From Ariolimax columbianus (taxonomy: Eukaryota > Mollusca > Gastropoda > Stylommatophora > Arionidae), in the NCBI GenBank assembly GCA_036924085.1, contig JAVGWX010000019.1:18734631-18798630 (forward strand): a stretch of 64,000 bases of DNA, written 5' to 3'. The notes beneath the pieces were generated by a model that had not been told where the DNA came from, ran no database searches, and saw nothing but the letters and a program-made list of their open reading frames with translations. Below, piece by piece: positions 53,990 to 64,000 of the stretch. A program made the position numbers and the translations under genes. The stretch's first letter is position 1. Every line of letters starts with the position of its first letter.

Positions 53990-54726
53990 GGAATTTATAA
54001 AATAGTTGTTACAAACAATAATATATATTTAAATGTTGTGACCTGGGTCACTGTTATTATGAAACCACAAACATGGTTCTACAAAAAGCTATGTGCAGGT
54101 TTCAATTTGTGACCATCTTCTGTAGAACCAGTTTGCTATTTAATATTTGGTCTGTAGGAACAACCAGATATAGCCACTTCCTAAAGTTTCTCTTCTTCTT
54201 CTCCATTCTCTCAATATCCACATCAATTTTCCTCATAAACTTTGTACCGTAACTAAGTTCCACAAGACTAATTAATATTAATAAACGTCCCCTAACACCA
54301 TAGTGACTGAATTACACACACACTGACGGACACTTGATAAAAACAACAATGAGTGTTTAAAGGTTGTTCATACCAGTATAATATTTATAAATTTATATCA
54401 TATGTTGTTATGTATAATGTTAAAATACCTTTGCACTGTTTTTTTTATTCAATACTTTCAAGTTTGTATTTGATTTCAATGTTCACTACTAACTACAGTT
54501 ATCACACGCCAATTGCCCAGCCCAGCAGGCCAATATTCGATCAAACAGTCAATATATTATATGGTATTGACTTGTCAGTAATGAATTTCTCATGCCTGCA
54601 GTATTGTCTTACTATAATAATTTACTCTTAATGCATGCTGTCCTACATTCTGTGTAAAATATGCACAATCAATAATGCAGATAAATATGCACGCTGGCAT
54701 TAAAGTTAATAAATTAAGTGCATTAT
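53990..54726. other. ATP5MG intron 1 near the first exon: no recognisable feature
   Basis: AT-rich, with no repeat family identified and only short spurious frames. Confidence 0.4.
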
Positions 54727-54732
54727 ACTTAC

Positions 54733-54769
54733 GATTCACCTTGCTAGTGATTAATGCGACCTTCGCCAT
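54733..54769 (-). CDS. ATP5MG: ATP synthase subunit g, mitochondrial: exon 1 (start)
   Basis: The start codon at 54769 has a favourable context (A at -3, G at +4). The exon encodes MAKVALITSKVN plus one base, and ends at aatc|gtaagt, a near-consensus donor. Its single trailing C joins AG of exon 2 to make Gln. The resulting N-terminus (MAKVALITSKVNQLAAIARP) parallels the family ('MA...L..K...LV..A....P'), where the first residues are poorly conserved and no long presequence is cleaved. The full product is 108 residues, compared with about 103 in vertebrates. Confidence 0.9.
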
Positions 54770-54799
54770 ATTTTGGTAGAGCAAACGAAGTGGTTCCTA

Positions 54800-55290
54800 A
54801 ACGGCGTGACACTGTCACACTTGTTTTGTGCAAGTAGATGGCAGATGGGGCCGGAATGGAAGCAGTTAATACATGACCTGTGTGGACTCACGAGATGCGT
54901 GAGAGTCTTATTCCCAATGTAAATTGGCGTCTCCTGACCATACTTTAAAATAACTGTTGTTTCTATGTTATGCAAATATATTTGTTAAAGGTACTTCAAA
55001 TATGTATTTTTCTTCAAGATAAGATATTAAAATAGTTTTAAAGCTTCTCCTATCTTGGACACTTTATTGTTGGAAGACGGAAGATGCGAAACATAAATCA
55101 GAAAGAGAATAAAAATTAGCAAAGCTGTTATCATAAAAACATGAGACGGACATTAGCATAAAATGAGTGTTTAGGTATTACGAATAATCGACAGTACTGC
55201 ATGGTGTGGAAACACAGACAGCAAATAGTTGTAAAGGAGAAATGAGGCATTACAAGTGTGTATATGTGTGGGAATGTGTGATGATTCTAT
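54800..55290. other. Presumed ATP5MG promoter side; nothing assigned
   Basis: The sequence 5' of exon 1 (minus sense). No TATA box at a sensible distance. A weak YY1-like aagatggc/atggcagatggg arrangement occurs near 54838, but I do not claim it. Confidence 0.35.
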
Positions 55291-55565
55291 TGGAAAGGGG
55301 AAAAAACATATAAGGAGGTTTTGGAGAAGTTAAAGTTAGAAACAAAAGTGATGAACGAAGTCATATATTTTAACTATACAAAATGACATAACACTATTCT
55401 TGGAATCACACTGAAAAGAAAAGTAAACGCCCAGAGTGCTATTGAAAGACAACATGTGTAGAATAACATTAAAATATGTGCATGACAGATTGCACTATCA
55501 AATCAAGAAACATAAGACGCTGGAGATCCAATGCAGTCGGCTTTGATGTGGATATGGCAGCAGGT
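55290..55565 (+). mobile_element. APE-type LINE family H remnant
   Basis: Stop-rich copy: the ttggagaagttaaagttaga and gtgatgaacgaagtcatata blocks align with 41690 (minus) and 63680 (plus). It ends in gctggagatccaatgcagtc, the family H end. Confidence 0.65.
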
Positions 55566-55671
55566 CTGATTTTATCGATACAAATTTAGTTTTGAGTCGA
55601 TTTTCACTATTTCGCTATCCAAGTCACCACCAAAATCACTCCACCTGGCTCGTTTAAAATTAAAACACCTT

Positions 55672-55782
55672 AAGTCTACAGACGAGCCGCCTGGGACAGA
55701 TTTGCAATGCTGACAGATGGACTGTGTGAAACTATCAACACACAAAATAACAATATGAAACTTATGGTGGAAACTATAATAA
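55672..55782 (+). mobile_element. I-type LINE short fragment
   Basis: Matches 51953-52045 (gggacagatttgcaatgctg ... cttatggtggaaa), i.e. the linker after the endonuclease domain. Confidence 0.85.
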
Positions 55783-56545
55783 AATAGCAAAACTAGCAAA
55801 ACCATTGGTCATATTATGTTCTCAATCCCCTGCAAAAGGGATTGTTTCAAGAGATTGGAAAAATGCAGGAGTGATTCCCGTATTCAAAACATACAGGAAA
55901 AATGAATGAGCAAGTCCAGGTAGCAGTGAATAATGTAAATGCAATGTTAGGTATGATCAAAAGAAATATTAAACAAAGGAATAAGGAGGTCATTGTCAAA
56001 CTGTATAAAGCATTAGTTAGACCTAGATTGGAGTAATGTGTACACGGGGGGAGTCCTTATAGTAGAGGAAATATAAATATACTGGAAAGGATACAAAGAA
56101 GGGCGACAAAACTGATAGTGGGATTCCAGAATTACAGTTACGAGGAAAGACTCAGAAAACCCGGCCTCCGGTGTCTAGAAAAGAGAAGAATTCGAGGTGA
56201 CTTAATACAGGTTTATAAGATAATCACAAGAAAGGTGAAATTAGACTAAAACAAGTTTTTTTTCTCAAAATACAACCACCAACGATAACAAGAGGGCACA
56301 GATACAAATTAACTAAAGAAAGGTCCAGATTGGATATTAGGAAATATTTTTTTAGTAAGATAGTGGTAAATGCTTGGAATGCATTACCCCAGGGGGGGGG
56401 GGGTAGGGGCAGAGACAGTTAATGCATTTAAGAACAGATTGGATGTGCATAGTTTTTAGAGCAAGGTAATGCAGATGTGACTGGTTGTCTACAGCCACTG
56501 GTGAGTCTTCTAAACCAGTATAAAAACGTTAAGTTAAGTAAGTTA
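55783..56545 (+). mobile_element. CR1-like LINE, longest 3' part
   Basis: The first 100 bases encode LVILCSQSPAKGIVSRDW and KNAGVIPVFK (early RT box). After a deletion it continues QVAVNNVNAMLGMIKRNI, VKLYKALVRPRLE, RGNINILERIQRRATKLIVG, KPGLRCLEKRRIRGDLIQVY and the conserved 3' UTR and tail. A run of 12 G at 56393-56404 is an internal expansion. Confidence 0.88.
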
Positions 56546-56744
56546 AGCTAAGGCACCGTTTCAGGTTTGGTCACAGGTTTAATCTCGCATGAGATTGGTA
56601 TATGTTGTGTCCGAGGGATTGGTTCTTCTATAGATTTCACTGTCTGGTTTTCTATGCATCCGCTTACAAAGATGTTATCAGAGTTGTAACCCGTTTTCCA
56701 TCTGCCGCTATTGAAAATTTGTGACAATTTTGGGTTACTGCCCA

Positions 56745-57800
56745 TGAATGCATTTGGATTGTGATTATCTCGACATTATTTTTGGAAACACGCATTTGGT
56801 AATGCATCAGAAGGGATTTGACTTCACACTAGATCAGATGGCCGTCTGTTTAATCTTGCGAGACTCAACGTTTAAACCAAGATCAGGGAAGTTACTGTCA
56901 GGGACTTGTTATTTGTTGATGACGCTACAATTGTCACTCACAGTGTGCATGAACGCCAGAGATTGATAGATCGGTTCTCCCAGACGTGTAAAGATTTTGG
57001 CATCACAATAAGCCTGAATAAAACAAATGTGCTGGCACAGGACGTAGATACCACCCCAACCATCACTATCGATAACTATGAACTGGCAACAGTGGACCAT
57101 TTCACTTACCTGGGGTCTCTAATCAATGGTAAGCTCTCTTTAGACCCCAAATTTGGCAATCGCATTGGCAGAGCTGCTACCATATTTTGTCGTTTTACAA
57201 TACGTGTCTGTGAAAACCCCAAACTTAGACCCAAGACCAAGACCATGGTCTACAATGCATGTGTCGTCAGTACGCTTCTATTTTCCAGCGAAACGTGGAC
57301 AACATATGCAAAACAAGAGCATAGGCTCAACACCTTTCACCTACCGAGCATGCAATCCATTCTTGACATCTCATTGAGAGACAAAGTTACAAATGCAGAG
57401 TTGCATTCCAGCACCGGTCTTCTAAGTATGAACACCCTTCTTTGCCAACGAAGACTGCGATGGCTTGGTCATGTTCGTCACATGGGAGACGGTCGCATCC
57501 CCAAAGATATTCTCTATGGACAGCTGGCGTGTGGTAATAGAACAGCTGGCCGACCACAGCTACGGTTCAGAGACGCATGTAAGCGGGACATGAAGGCTCT
57601 GGATGTGGATCTGACATCTTCAGAAGACATAGCTGCAGACCGATCCAAATGAAGATGAAACCTGAAGAGCCACCTTAGGCTAGGGAAAAATAAGCTCACG
57701 CAACACAGAAAAGTGAAGAGACAACACCGAAAGGAAGAGGAAAACAAAAAACTCAGTAGAGAGTTGCTACTTTAATGTCGCATCAACCTATAGTCAAACA
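56745..57800 (+). mobile_element. Family F LINE: RT active site to C-terminus, longest intact frame
   Basis: Frame 56906-57652 (248 codons): MLFVDDATIVTHSVHERQ (FVDDA active site), FGITISLNKTNVLAQDVDT, VDHFTYLGSLINGKLSLDP, RPKTKTMVYNACVVSTLLFS, SETWTTYAKQEHRLNTFHL, RRLRWLGHVRHMGDGRIPK, GRPQLRFRDACKRDMKALDV. Preceded by a frameshifted HAFGNASEG...YLHTRSDGRLFNL block. This is the reference copy for the fragments at 6255, 27097 and 47035. Confidence 0.92.
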
Positions 57801-57839
57801 TGACTGAAAAGGGGCTACAATTAACCATGCAGATACCAA

Positions 57840-59570
57840 AAAACGCTCGAGAAAAGCTAGAGTCGTGACACTGCTCAAACCTGGGTAAACGTCAACAGAA
57901 GCAAACAATGTCAGGCCTGTTTCGCTTCGTTGTCATCTATAAAAAGTATTTGAAAAAAATTATATGAGGTTGAATCTCAGGCCCTCTCAATCACAGTAAA
58001 ACACAGGTATGTGCTTTCCAGTGGAAGAACAGAGAAGCAAGACGACAACTTCACGTTAATTGGCATGGACAGGTACTTGGACAAAGCGATGCACCATTAA
58101 GTATTTAGTTATTATAATGGTCGGCACATTGTCTTACAAGACACACTGCAATGCAGTAAAACAAAAGGTTAGAGCAAGAAATAATATAATTCTCAAGCTA
58201 ACAAACAATGCATGGAGAGCATCCCTACCAATGATATGCACATCATCCCTTGCACTATGTCTCTCAGCGGCAGAATATGCGGCACCAGTAGGGAATGTAT
58301 CTTACTCTCTATTTCGCCTTCTATCACCTGGGGGTGCATAGACCATCAACCAACCCTCGCCAAGCAGCTCTGTCCTATGCAATCTTTTCCACTTCCTTCC
58401 ACCTTTTTCCTGTTTTCTTTACTTTCGCCTCCAGATCTAGTCTCTATGTATTCCTTGGTCTACCTATGCCTCTCCTTCTCTGGAGGTTCCATAACAGGAA
58501 TTGCCTAGTACATTGGCATGGGGCTTTCTTAATGTTTGCACCATCCATCTCCACTTTTTCCTAAGATTTCCTGTTCCGATTTACTTTGTCCCGCTCTCTC
58601 CCACAGTCTGTCGTTTAGAACTGTCGAATCATTTTATACCAAGAATCTCTCACAGGCATTTGTTGACAAAAACCTGCAGTCTCATGGCATTGCTTTTGGT
58701 CCGCCTCCAGGTTTCCGTTCCATACATCAGGACAGGCTTCACATTTGAATTGAAAATCCTTATTTTTGTCTTCCTTTTTATTTCGTTGGAGTTCCGTATG
58801 GATTTCAACATTCCGAATGCAACTCTTGCTTTTTGTATCCCTGTTTTTATATCCTCTTCTGTCCCTCCTTCCTTGTTGATGATACTTCCTAGGTATGTAA
58901 ATACCTCTACCTCTTCCAGTGGCGTTCCTCTCAGCCTGATTGGTTCTGTATTTGATGCATTGACCATGGAATGCATCTACACACACGAAACATATAGATG
59001 TGGCAGTAAATGAAACATGCCGAATTGTAACAGGATGCCTTAAACCGACACAAATCGAAACAGTTTATGCAATCGCTGGTATCGCATTTCCGGATATTAT
59101 AAGACATATCGCATCTGGAGTTGAGAGACAATAGTAGCCTTGTGACCAGAGACACCGTCTTCTGGACATACACCAGAAAGAATACGACTGAAATCAAGAA
59201 CAAGATTTCTGCGGACTGTTCAGCTCTCAGAGCAGAGCCCCGAGAGAAACCGCATAGAAAAGTTGCATCAAAAGAATGGTGACGGTTGGATGGAGACCAA
59301 ATAAGAACTTGCACCAGAACATGATTAGCCATATAGTACGTGGGCATCTCTGAACATGTTAAGAACAGGTGTGCTCAAATGTGCGTATAACTTGAAAAAG
59401 TGTGGATTTGCAGATGATGAATATTGCGAAAGTGGGGCCGCCCATGACCCGGAACAATTGATTATATGTCCTAGGATGCAGGAATCCTGTGCAGGGGAAG
59501 ACGTGATAATGGCAAATAAAAGAGCACTGACAGTAGTTGGTTTTCAGGCGACGACTATATGAGGTTACCG
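57840..59570 (+). mobile_element. Jockey-like LINE split by a reversed LINE
   Basis: Left part (57840-58298): LVIIMVGTLSYKTHCNAVKQ, VRARNNIILKLTNNAWRASL, LALCLSAAEYAAPV. Right part (58985-59570): a frameshifted HVDVAVNETCRIVTGCLKPT-like block, IETVYAIAGIAFPDIIRHIA-like, then VLKCAYNLKKCGFADDEYCE and PEQLIICPRMQESC. This is the order of the RT/C-terminal region of jockey-clade elements, so the two parts are one element. Confidence 0.85.
58299..58985 (-). mobile_element. Family G LINE inserted in antisense
   Basis: The minus strand reads ASNTEPIRLRGTPLEEVEVF, TYLGSIINKEGGTEEDIKTG, KIRIFNSNVKPVLMYGTETW and continues to the same 3' end as 44640-45440. ggaatg at both edges may be a short target duplication. 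Confidence 0.85.
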
Positions 59571-59579
59571 AACACGGAA

Positions 59580-60690
59580 AGTAGTAATACAATTTTGGTG
59601 CGCGTGCGGCCAAATTTTTACTCTGAAGGTGCCTTCTACAAAAAAGATTGGGAACCACTGAACTAACTGGTGGAAAACACAAAAATTAGATCCGGAACTT
59701 GGCACATCTTTGGCAACAGGAGTCACATTTGGAAGGGCTGCTAAAAATAGATGATAGACATAGTCGGCTCAGACGATCGACATGAACCAATAAGAACAAT
59801 TATCAGTCAATTTGATCAACATCGTAGTTTGGCTGACATAAAAAGTTGCTGGTCTATAATGAACTCTGTACACATTTGATTCGTAAGTAGTTATGTGCTG
59901 ACTGTATACCACTGTTATTATTTGCTAATCAATCGTCAATTCAATTAATAATTTAATAGTAATTTAATGAATTTAATTAAAGAGAATAAAATAAAGTTCA
60001 GGTGATTCACCAATCAGTCACTCAACTCAATTTCAGAAACTCAATCACTGATCACTCATTCACTGTCAGTGATTCACTGAGTGTCAGTGTCAGTTACTAG
60101 TATCACTAGTAATAGTAGTGAGTAACTAGTGTCTAGTAAAGTCTAGTAAAATACATCAGCTGAACAGCGGTACAATAACAATCATATTTGAAAGAGTAGA
60201 AACAGTGAAATCAGAAATAGTCTCTGATATTGATAATAACTGATTCACTCAGTCATACTCACTGCTCAGTCATAGTCATACAATCACACATACTACATAG
60301 TACATATTACATATACAAATAGAAATAGATACAATACATATGATATTGATTTAAATTTTAATTGATATTGTCATTGATATGTCACCAGTCATGCTGACTG
60401 TTGACAGTGTTGTTGATGTTTGATAATTCATTCTGATTCAGCAAGAGAATCTAATTACAATTTACATGTCGTGAAAACAGGAGGTCCTGAGTGCTGGATC
60501 ACCTAACAAAAACATTACTAACAAGCTTTTATCACAGTTATCAGATGAGTGGTCCATGGTGCATAACTGAGAATCAGTGATTCTCACGGAATGGCCTCTA
60601 TCTATATTTTAATTATTTGGAGGTTAGCTGTTTGTTAATATTGTTAATATCCAATAAACAGCTGTGAACCAGAAGGATGGAGGCCAAAAG
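59580..60690. other. No recognisable gene; cryptic TCA/CTAG-rich simplicity
   Basis: 59990-60300 is built of imperfect tcactcat/cagtgattcact/actagtaa motifs without a fixed period. The rest is AT-rich. No open frame of interest. Confidence 0.5.
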
Positions 60691-60699
60691 AAGGCAGTA

Positions 60700-61729
60700 C
60701 TACCACCATTCAAAAGTGATGAACTATCAACTTTTTGAATGCACACTCATAACCAACCAAATAATATATATAGTCATTCCTGTGAATACCCAGATTGTGG
60801 AATGCCTTATCCTGGAAAATCGACACATAACCTGTTATGAAATTGCACATTAGGCAAGTCTTCCTCTGGGTACGATGAACACTATTATTCATGAACATTT
60901 GCATTTTTGGAAGGTTAGTGCACATTGGATTTGATCACAAAGGACGTCCTGCTCCTGCACGATAACGCTCGACCTCATACGGCTCACCGTACTATGTGTC
61001 ATCTGCAGTAACTCGACTGAAACGTATTGCCACATTCACCTTACAGCCCATACCTCACTCCAATCGATTTTCACCTCTTTGGACCCCTAAAAGAATTCCT
61101 GGGAGGTCAGTATTTCAGCACTGTTGGAGAAGTCAAACATGCTGTCCTGGATTGGTTTAGACATACAGACAACTCTTTCTATGTTGAAGCTTTTCAAGCA
61201 TTACTTAAACACTGAGATAAGTGCATAAATGTTACAGTAGATGATATCGAAAAATAAATGGCATTTTGACTAGTCTACTTGGAGAAAAAAAATTTCTTAC
61301 AAAAAAAAAAAGAAAAAGTCCTTGTTATGTTTCATATTTAATTCCAAAAATCGTTGTCTGTGTAATTAGTGATAGTTCACCGTACATGCAGTTTTCTTTC
61401 TGTATATAGTTAGTAGATCTATATGGTGAGTTGAGAGCCACAGATGTACGGCCTTCTCTAAAATATTTAGACCATTCAAATGTCTTACTGCAGCTGAGTG
61501 ATTTCACACCTTCTTTCACAAGAAACTAATTACAATACTCTGTTCCATGCAAGCACTAACTGTTGTTCGCCATTTTTATTTATCTGTCACGTGACTGGCC
61601 TATGGCAAGTGGATCACCTAGCAGTACTAGGACATAAGTACCCCTAACTAATGATAGCAGTTCCAGCACGCCATAACCCATTCACGTAGAACTAGAACAA
61701 AGTCCCGGTTTGATTTGAATGACCCTTGT
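60700..61729. mobile_element. Scrambled mariner: C-terminus plus, N-terminus minus
   Basis: The plus strand at 61027-61215 reads PHSPYSPYLTPIDFHLFGPL, then KEFLGGQYFSTVGEVKHAVL (mariner C-terminal motif with D of DFHLF). The minus strand at 61519-61325 reads KEGVKSLSCSKTFEWSKYF and REGRTSVALNSPYRST (the N-terminal HTH2 region). A terminal-repeat-like ggtttgatttgaatgaccct ends near 61729. Both halves face away from a normal order, so an inversion has happened. Inactive. Confidence 0.75.
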
Positions 61730-61929
61730 AGTAAATAGTATTTGCTATATGAGACAGGACTAGACTGGAATCAGTAGATTGAATAATTGAATAATCTGAC
61801 ACTCTTTCTAGCAATTATGTACAACCCAAAGTAGAAGGGAAGTGATTAAGTAAATAAGAAAACAAAATTGTGGATACATAAGAATACTCAAACACCTCAT
61901 ACTGAGAGCAGAGCAAACTGACACTGTAG

Positions 61930-62400
61930 TGTAAGATCTGGAAGGATTTACTCCTAGATGGAGAGAGACTTGACGATGTGGACGAGTACATCTACCTTGG
62001 ACGCCTGCGCTCAACGTGCAGAATGACTTAGCTCAGAGTTGACAAGACGGCGCTGCGCAGGTTGAGTGGCTTTCTCTTTGATATAGCTGGTACTGGACAA
62101 CATCCACAACCAGAACCTGCGCACTTCTCTGTTAAACTCCACAGTACTACCTGCAATATGCTATGCGGTGGAAACATGTTCACTCACGAAGGAGATGGAG
62201 TTCAAACTCAGAGTGACCCAAGCCTCCCTCGAGCGTCGCATGGCCAGCCTCGCTCTTCATAGCCAGTGCACCAGATAACCCAAGCCTCCCTCGAGAGACT
62301 CATGGTCAGCCTCGCGCTTCATAGCCAGCACACAAAATGTCTTCATAACTCGGACATACGTCAATTGTCCCTGGTGGAAGATGGTTATTTAGGCAGATAA
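61930..62400 (+). mobile_element. APE-type LINE C-terminal remnant
   Basis: Frameshifted blocks DEYIYLGRLRSTCRMT-like, NPQPEPAHFSVKLHSTT in one frame and LRTSLLNSTVLPAICYAVET in another (the '.LPA..YG.ETW' box), then LRVTQASLERRMASLALHSQ. acccaagcctccctcgag is duplicated. Confidence 0.7.
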
Positions 62401-62740
62401 AATGAAACATTGCTGGAGGGACTGCTTACTATGAAGAACGGATGATCGATGGGAGCACAGAACTGTGTCGGCAACTTCGTGGATGGCCAGGGCAACGATG
62501 AGCCAGGTAGATTTAGGGTCAACAGAGCGGATAATTTGCTGTCTATGGTTGTGGCATATTGGGCTGCCAGACGGGTTGGTACGTAGGGATTCCGTGTCGT
62601 ATCTGGCAACTGATGCAGTCCATTTGTGGTATCTTGGCAAGATGGCCACACTAGCCACGAGGAGAAGATGATCAGTACTGTCAGGTGCCTCGGCTCCACA
62701 GTGAACCCTGTACAATCTGATGAGACCTCAGGATACTTAA
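62400..62740 (-). mobile_element. Possible LINE C-terminal Cys/His remnant
   Basis: The minus-strand frame CGAEAPDSTDHLLLVASVAI resembles the 'CG...T.DHLL..C' tail of LINE ORF2. Too short to name the family. Confidence 0.4.
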
Positions 62741-62754
62741 CTCTAACATCATCA

Positions 62755-63030
62755 TCATGATCATCATGTAGCATGTCCTTTATAGAATGTCGCTCCTATC
62801 ACAGTCTGTCTGAAAGAAACCCTTTCCCTTGCTAAAACTCCAGCCTCCGCCACAATCATACCCAGGCATTCCTGGGTATATTGGTGCCATTGTCTTCTTG
62901 GTCTACCCATGCCCCTTTTGCATAACAGAGGGCCCCTTTTGCATAACAGAGGATGGAAGATGCAAAAATGGAAATCAAGAGAATTGGGATGTCCAAATCT
63001 GTTTTTACCATCATGAGTCATATCATTGAC
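62755..63030 (-). mobile_element. APE-type LINE 3' end (same family as 23860)
   Basis: The minus strand reads GRPRRQWHQYTQECLGMIVA, then EAGVLARERVSFRQTVIGAT: same end as 23860-24135. A 21-base unit (cccttttgcataacagaggg) is duplicated in tandem, adding residues before the Arg-rich box. Confidence 0.82.
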
Positions 63031-63559
63031 TTTTTCCATCTTGTCAGACGATACTAAATGTGCTTTGAAAAAATGGATGTAACTACAGTCCGTGATGAGA
63101 ATGAATTAGACTTGTAAGACCAATCCGAGCAGAGAAGCATCTTCCACATTGTGTGTAAGGAAGGTCAGGACATCGCATAATGAGTCCTTAGCCTATCAGC
63201 AATCAGTATCTCCTTTGTCTGTATCCATGCTTAATCCTGCCCCTCCATGTAACATGATCATGGGTCCTATTCCCATAATTCCTAACCGATGCCCACATCA
63301 TTCATATCCTGCTTGCATACATCATTGTACCGAAGTAGTGGCCAGCCCCGAGACCTTTTCCCCAATTGTAATTCCCCATAGAAAATAACTTTTGGTATTC
63401 TGTCGTCATTCATCCCCCGAATGTGCCCAGCCATCGGAGCCCTAGAAGACTAATAGATTGTGACAGTGCTTGTTCTCTCCAACACACATGAGCCATATAT
63501 TGACATCCAAACAAGTAACTCACAAATTAAAAATGAGAGCGATTTCGTGTTATGTATAC

Positions 63560-63760
63560 TCATCATTGTTGTATGGTATAAAAATGTGAACAATGAACAA
63601 ATGGAAAAGAGAGTTGATGATAGAAGAATTGGGCAATTATTTATAGGAAAGAAAAGAAAACATAAGAACATCTTGGAGAAATTATACGGTTGCAAAGAGA
63701 ATTGATGAACGAAATCAGAGTCAGACAGTTAAGATATTTTTGTCACATATAGGAAAAGAC
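63560..63760 (+). mobile_element. APE-type LINE family H remnant
   Basis: ggagaaattatacggttgca and gatgaacgaaatcagagtca align with 41690 (minus). The remainder to 64000 shows nothing I can name. Confidence 0.55.
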
Positions 63761-64000
63761 TCACTTCAGTGGTCAGCATTTGTGTAACATCTTTAAAGTC
63801 TGCGTTTACTTGCTTATTATATTATACGTAGTTTTGAATTGTATTCACATTCGTGGCATAAGTTTTACATTCATATCTTCGTAACATCAGTAAGCTGGGA
63901 TTCACTAGGCTAGAGAAAAGAACAGTGGTGTAGCAAAGTTCCGTAGATTAGAGTACGCTCATACCTGTTTACTCTGCCTAGACACTGCCCTTTTACATTT

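Overview
The window is nuclear DNA from an animal, most likely an invertebrate and, as a guess from the repeat mix, a mollusc. Genes are split by long introns. Most of the sequence is fragments of non-LTR retrotransposons, tRNA-derived SINEs, mariner elements and tandem repeats. There is no bacterial gene organisation, operon or CRISPR array. Almost every long open frame is a piece of a transposable element or a tandem repeat.

Two host loci can be read through the repeats, both on the minus strand. (1) Positions 54769 to 42757 hold a complete three-exon gene for the mitochondrial ATP synthase subunit g (ATP5MG/ATP5L family). Its splice sites and phases are canonical, it encodes 108 residues, and a polyadenylation signal lies at 42472-42477. 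Its two introns (5.5 and 6.2 kb) are packed with retrotransposons, including the best-preserved LINE of the window. (2) Between 25761 and 2679 lies a series of minus-strand exons: a signal-peptide exon, short Cys-containing exons, and three consecutive phase-matched exons (7276-7131, 4680-4543, 2810-2679) that resemble a laminin-G/concanavalin-like fold. This looks like a secreted multidomain protein whose 3' end lies beyond the left edge. The middle of the model is incomplete because some exon phases do not join.

The repeats fall into families. I-type LINEs carry an APE endonuclease, reverse transcriptase and RNase H and end in (GAA)n; the largest copy is at 51383-53876, with shorter copies at 1270, 30326 and 39527. 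CR1-like LINEs end in a palindromic tail and short TTAAG repeats. Several APE-type LINE families are known mainly from their C-termini, and one ends in a C2H2 zinc finger. There are at least five SINE-like families, one of which carries the CR1 tail. The mariner elements include a 1.29-kb copy with both ends, a foldback derivative with two inverted transposase N-termini, and a scrambled copy. Several minisatellites have grown out of LINE or SINE sequence.

No new defence or metabolic system was found. The most notable items are the two host genes hidden in repeats, the foldback mariner and its shared flank, a LINE inserted antisense into its own family with a target-site duplication, the SINE/CR1 tail sharing, and the minisatellites born inside reverse-transcriptase frames. 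Everything was read by eye; family boundaries are approximate unless a target-site duplication is named.
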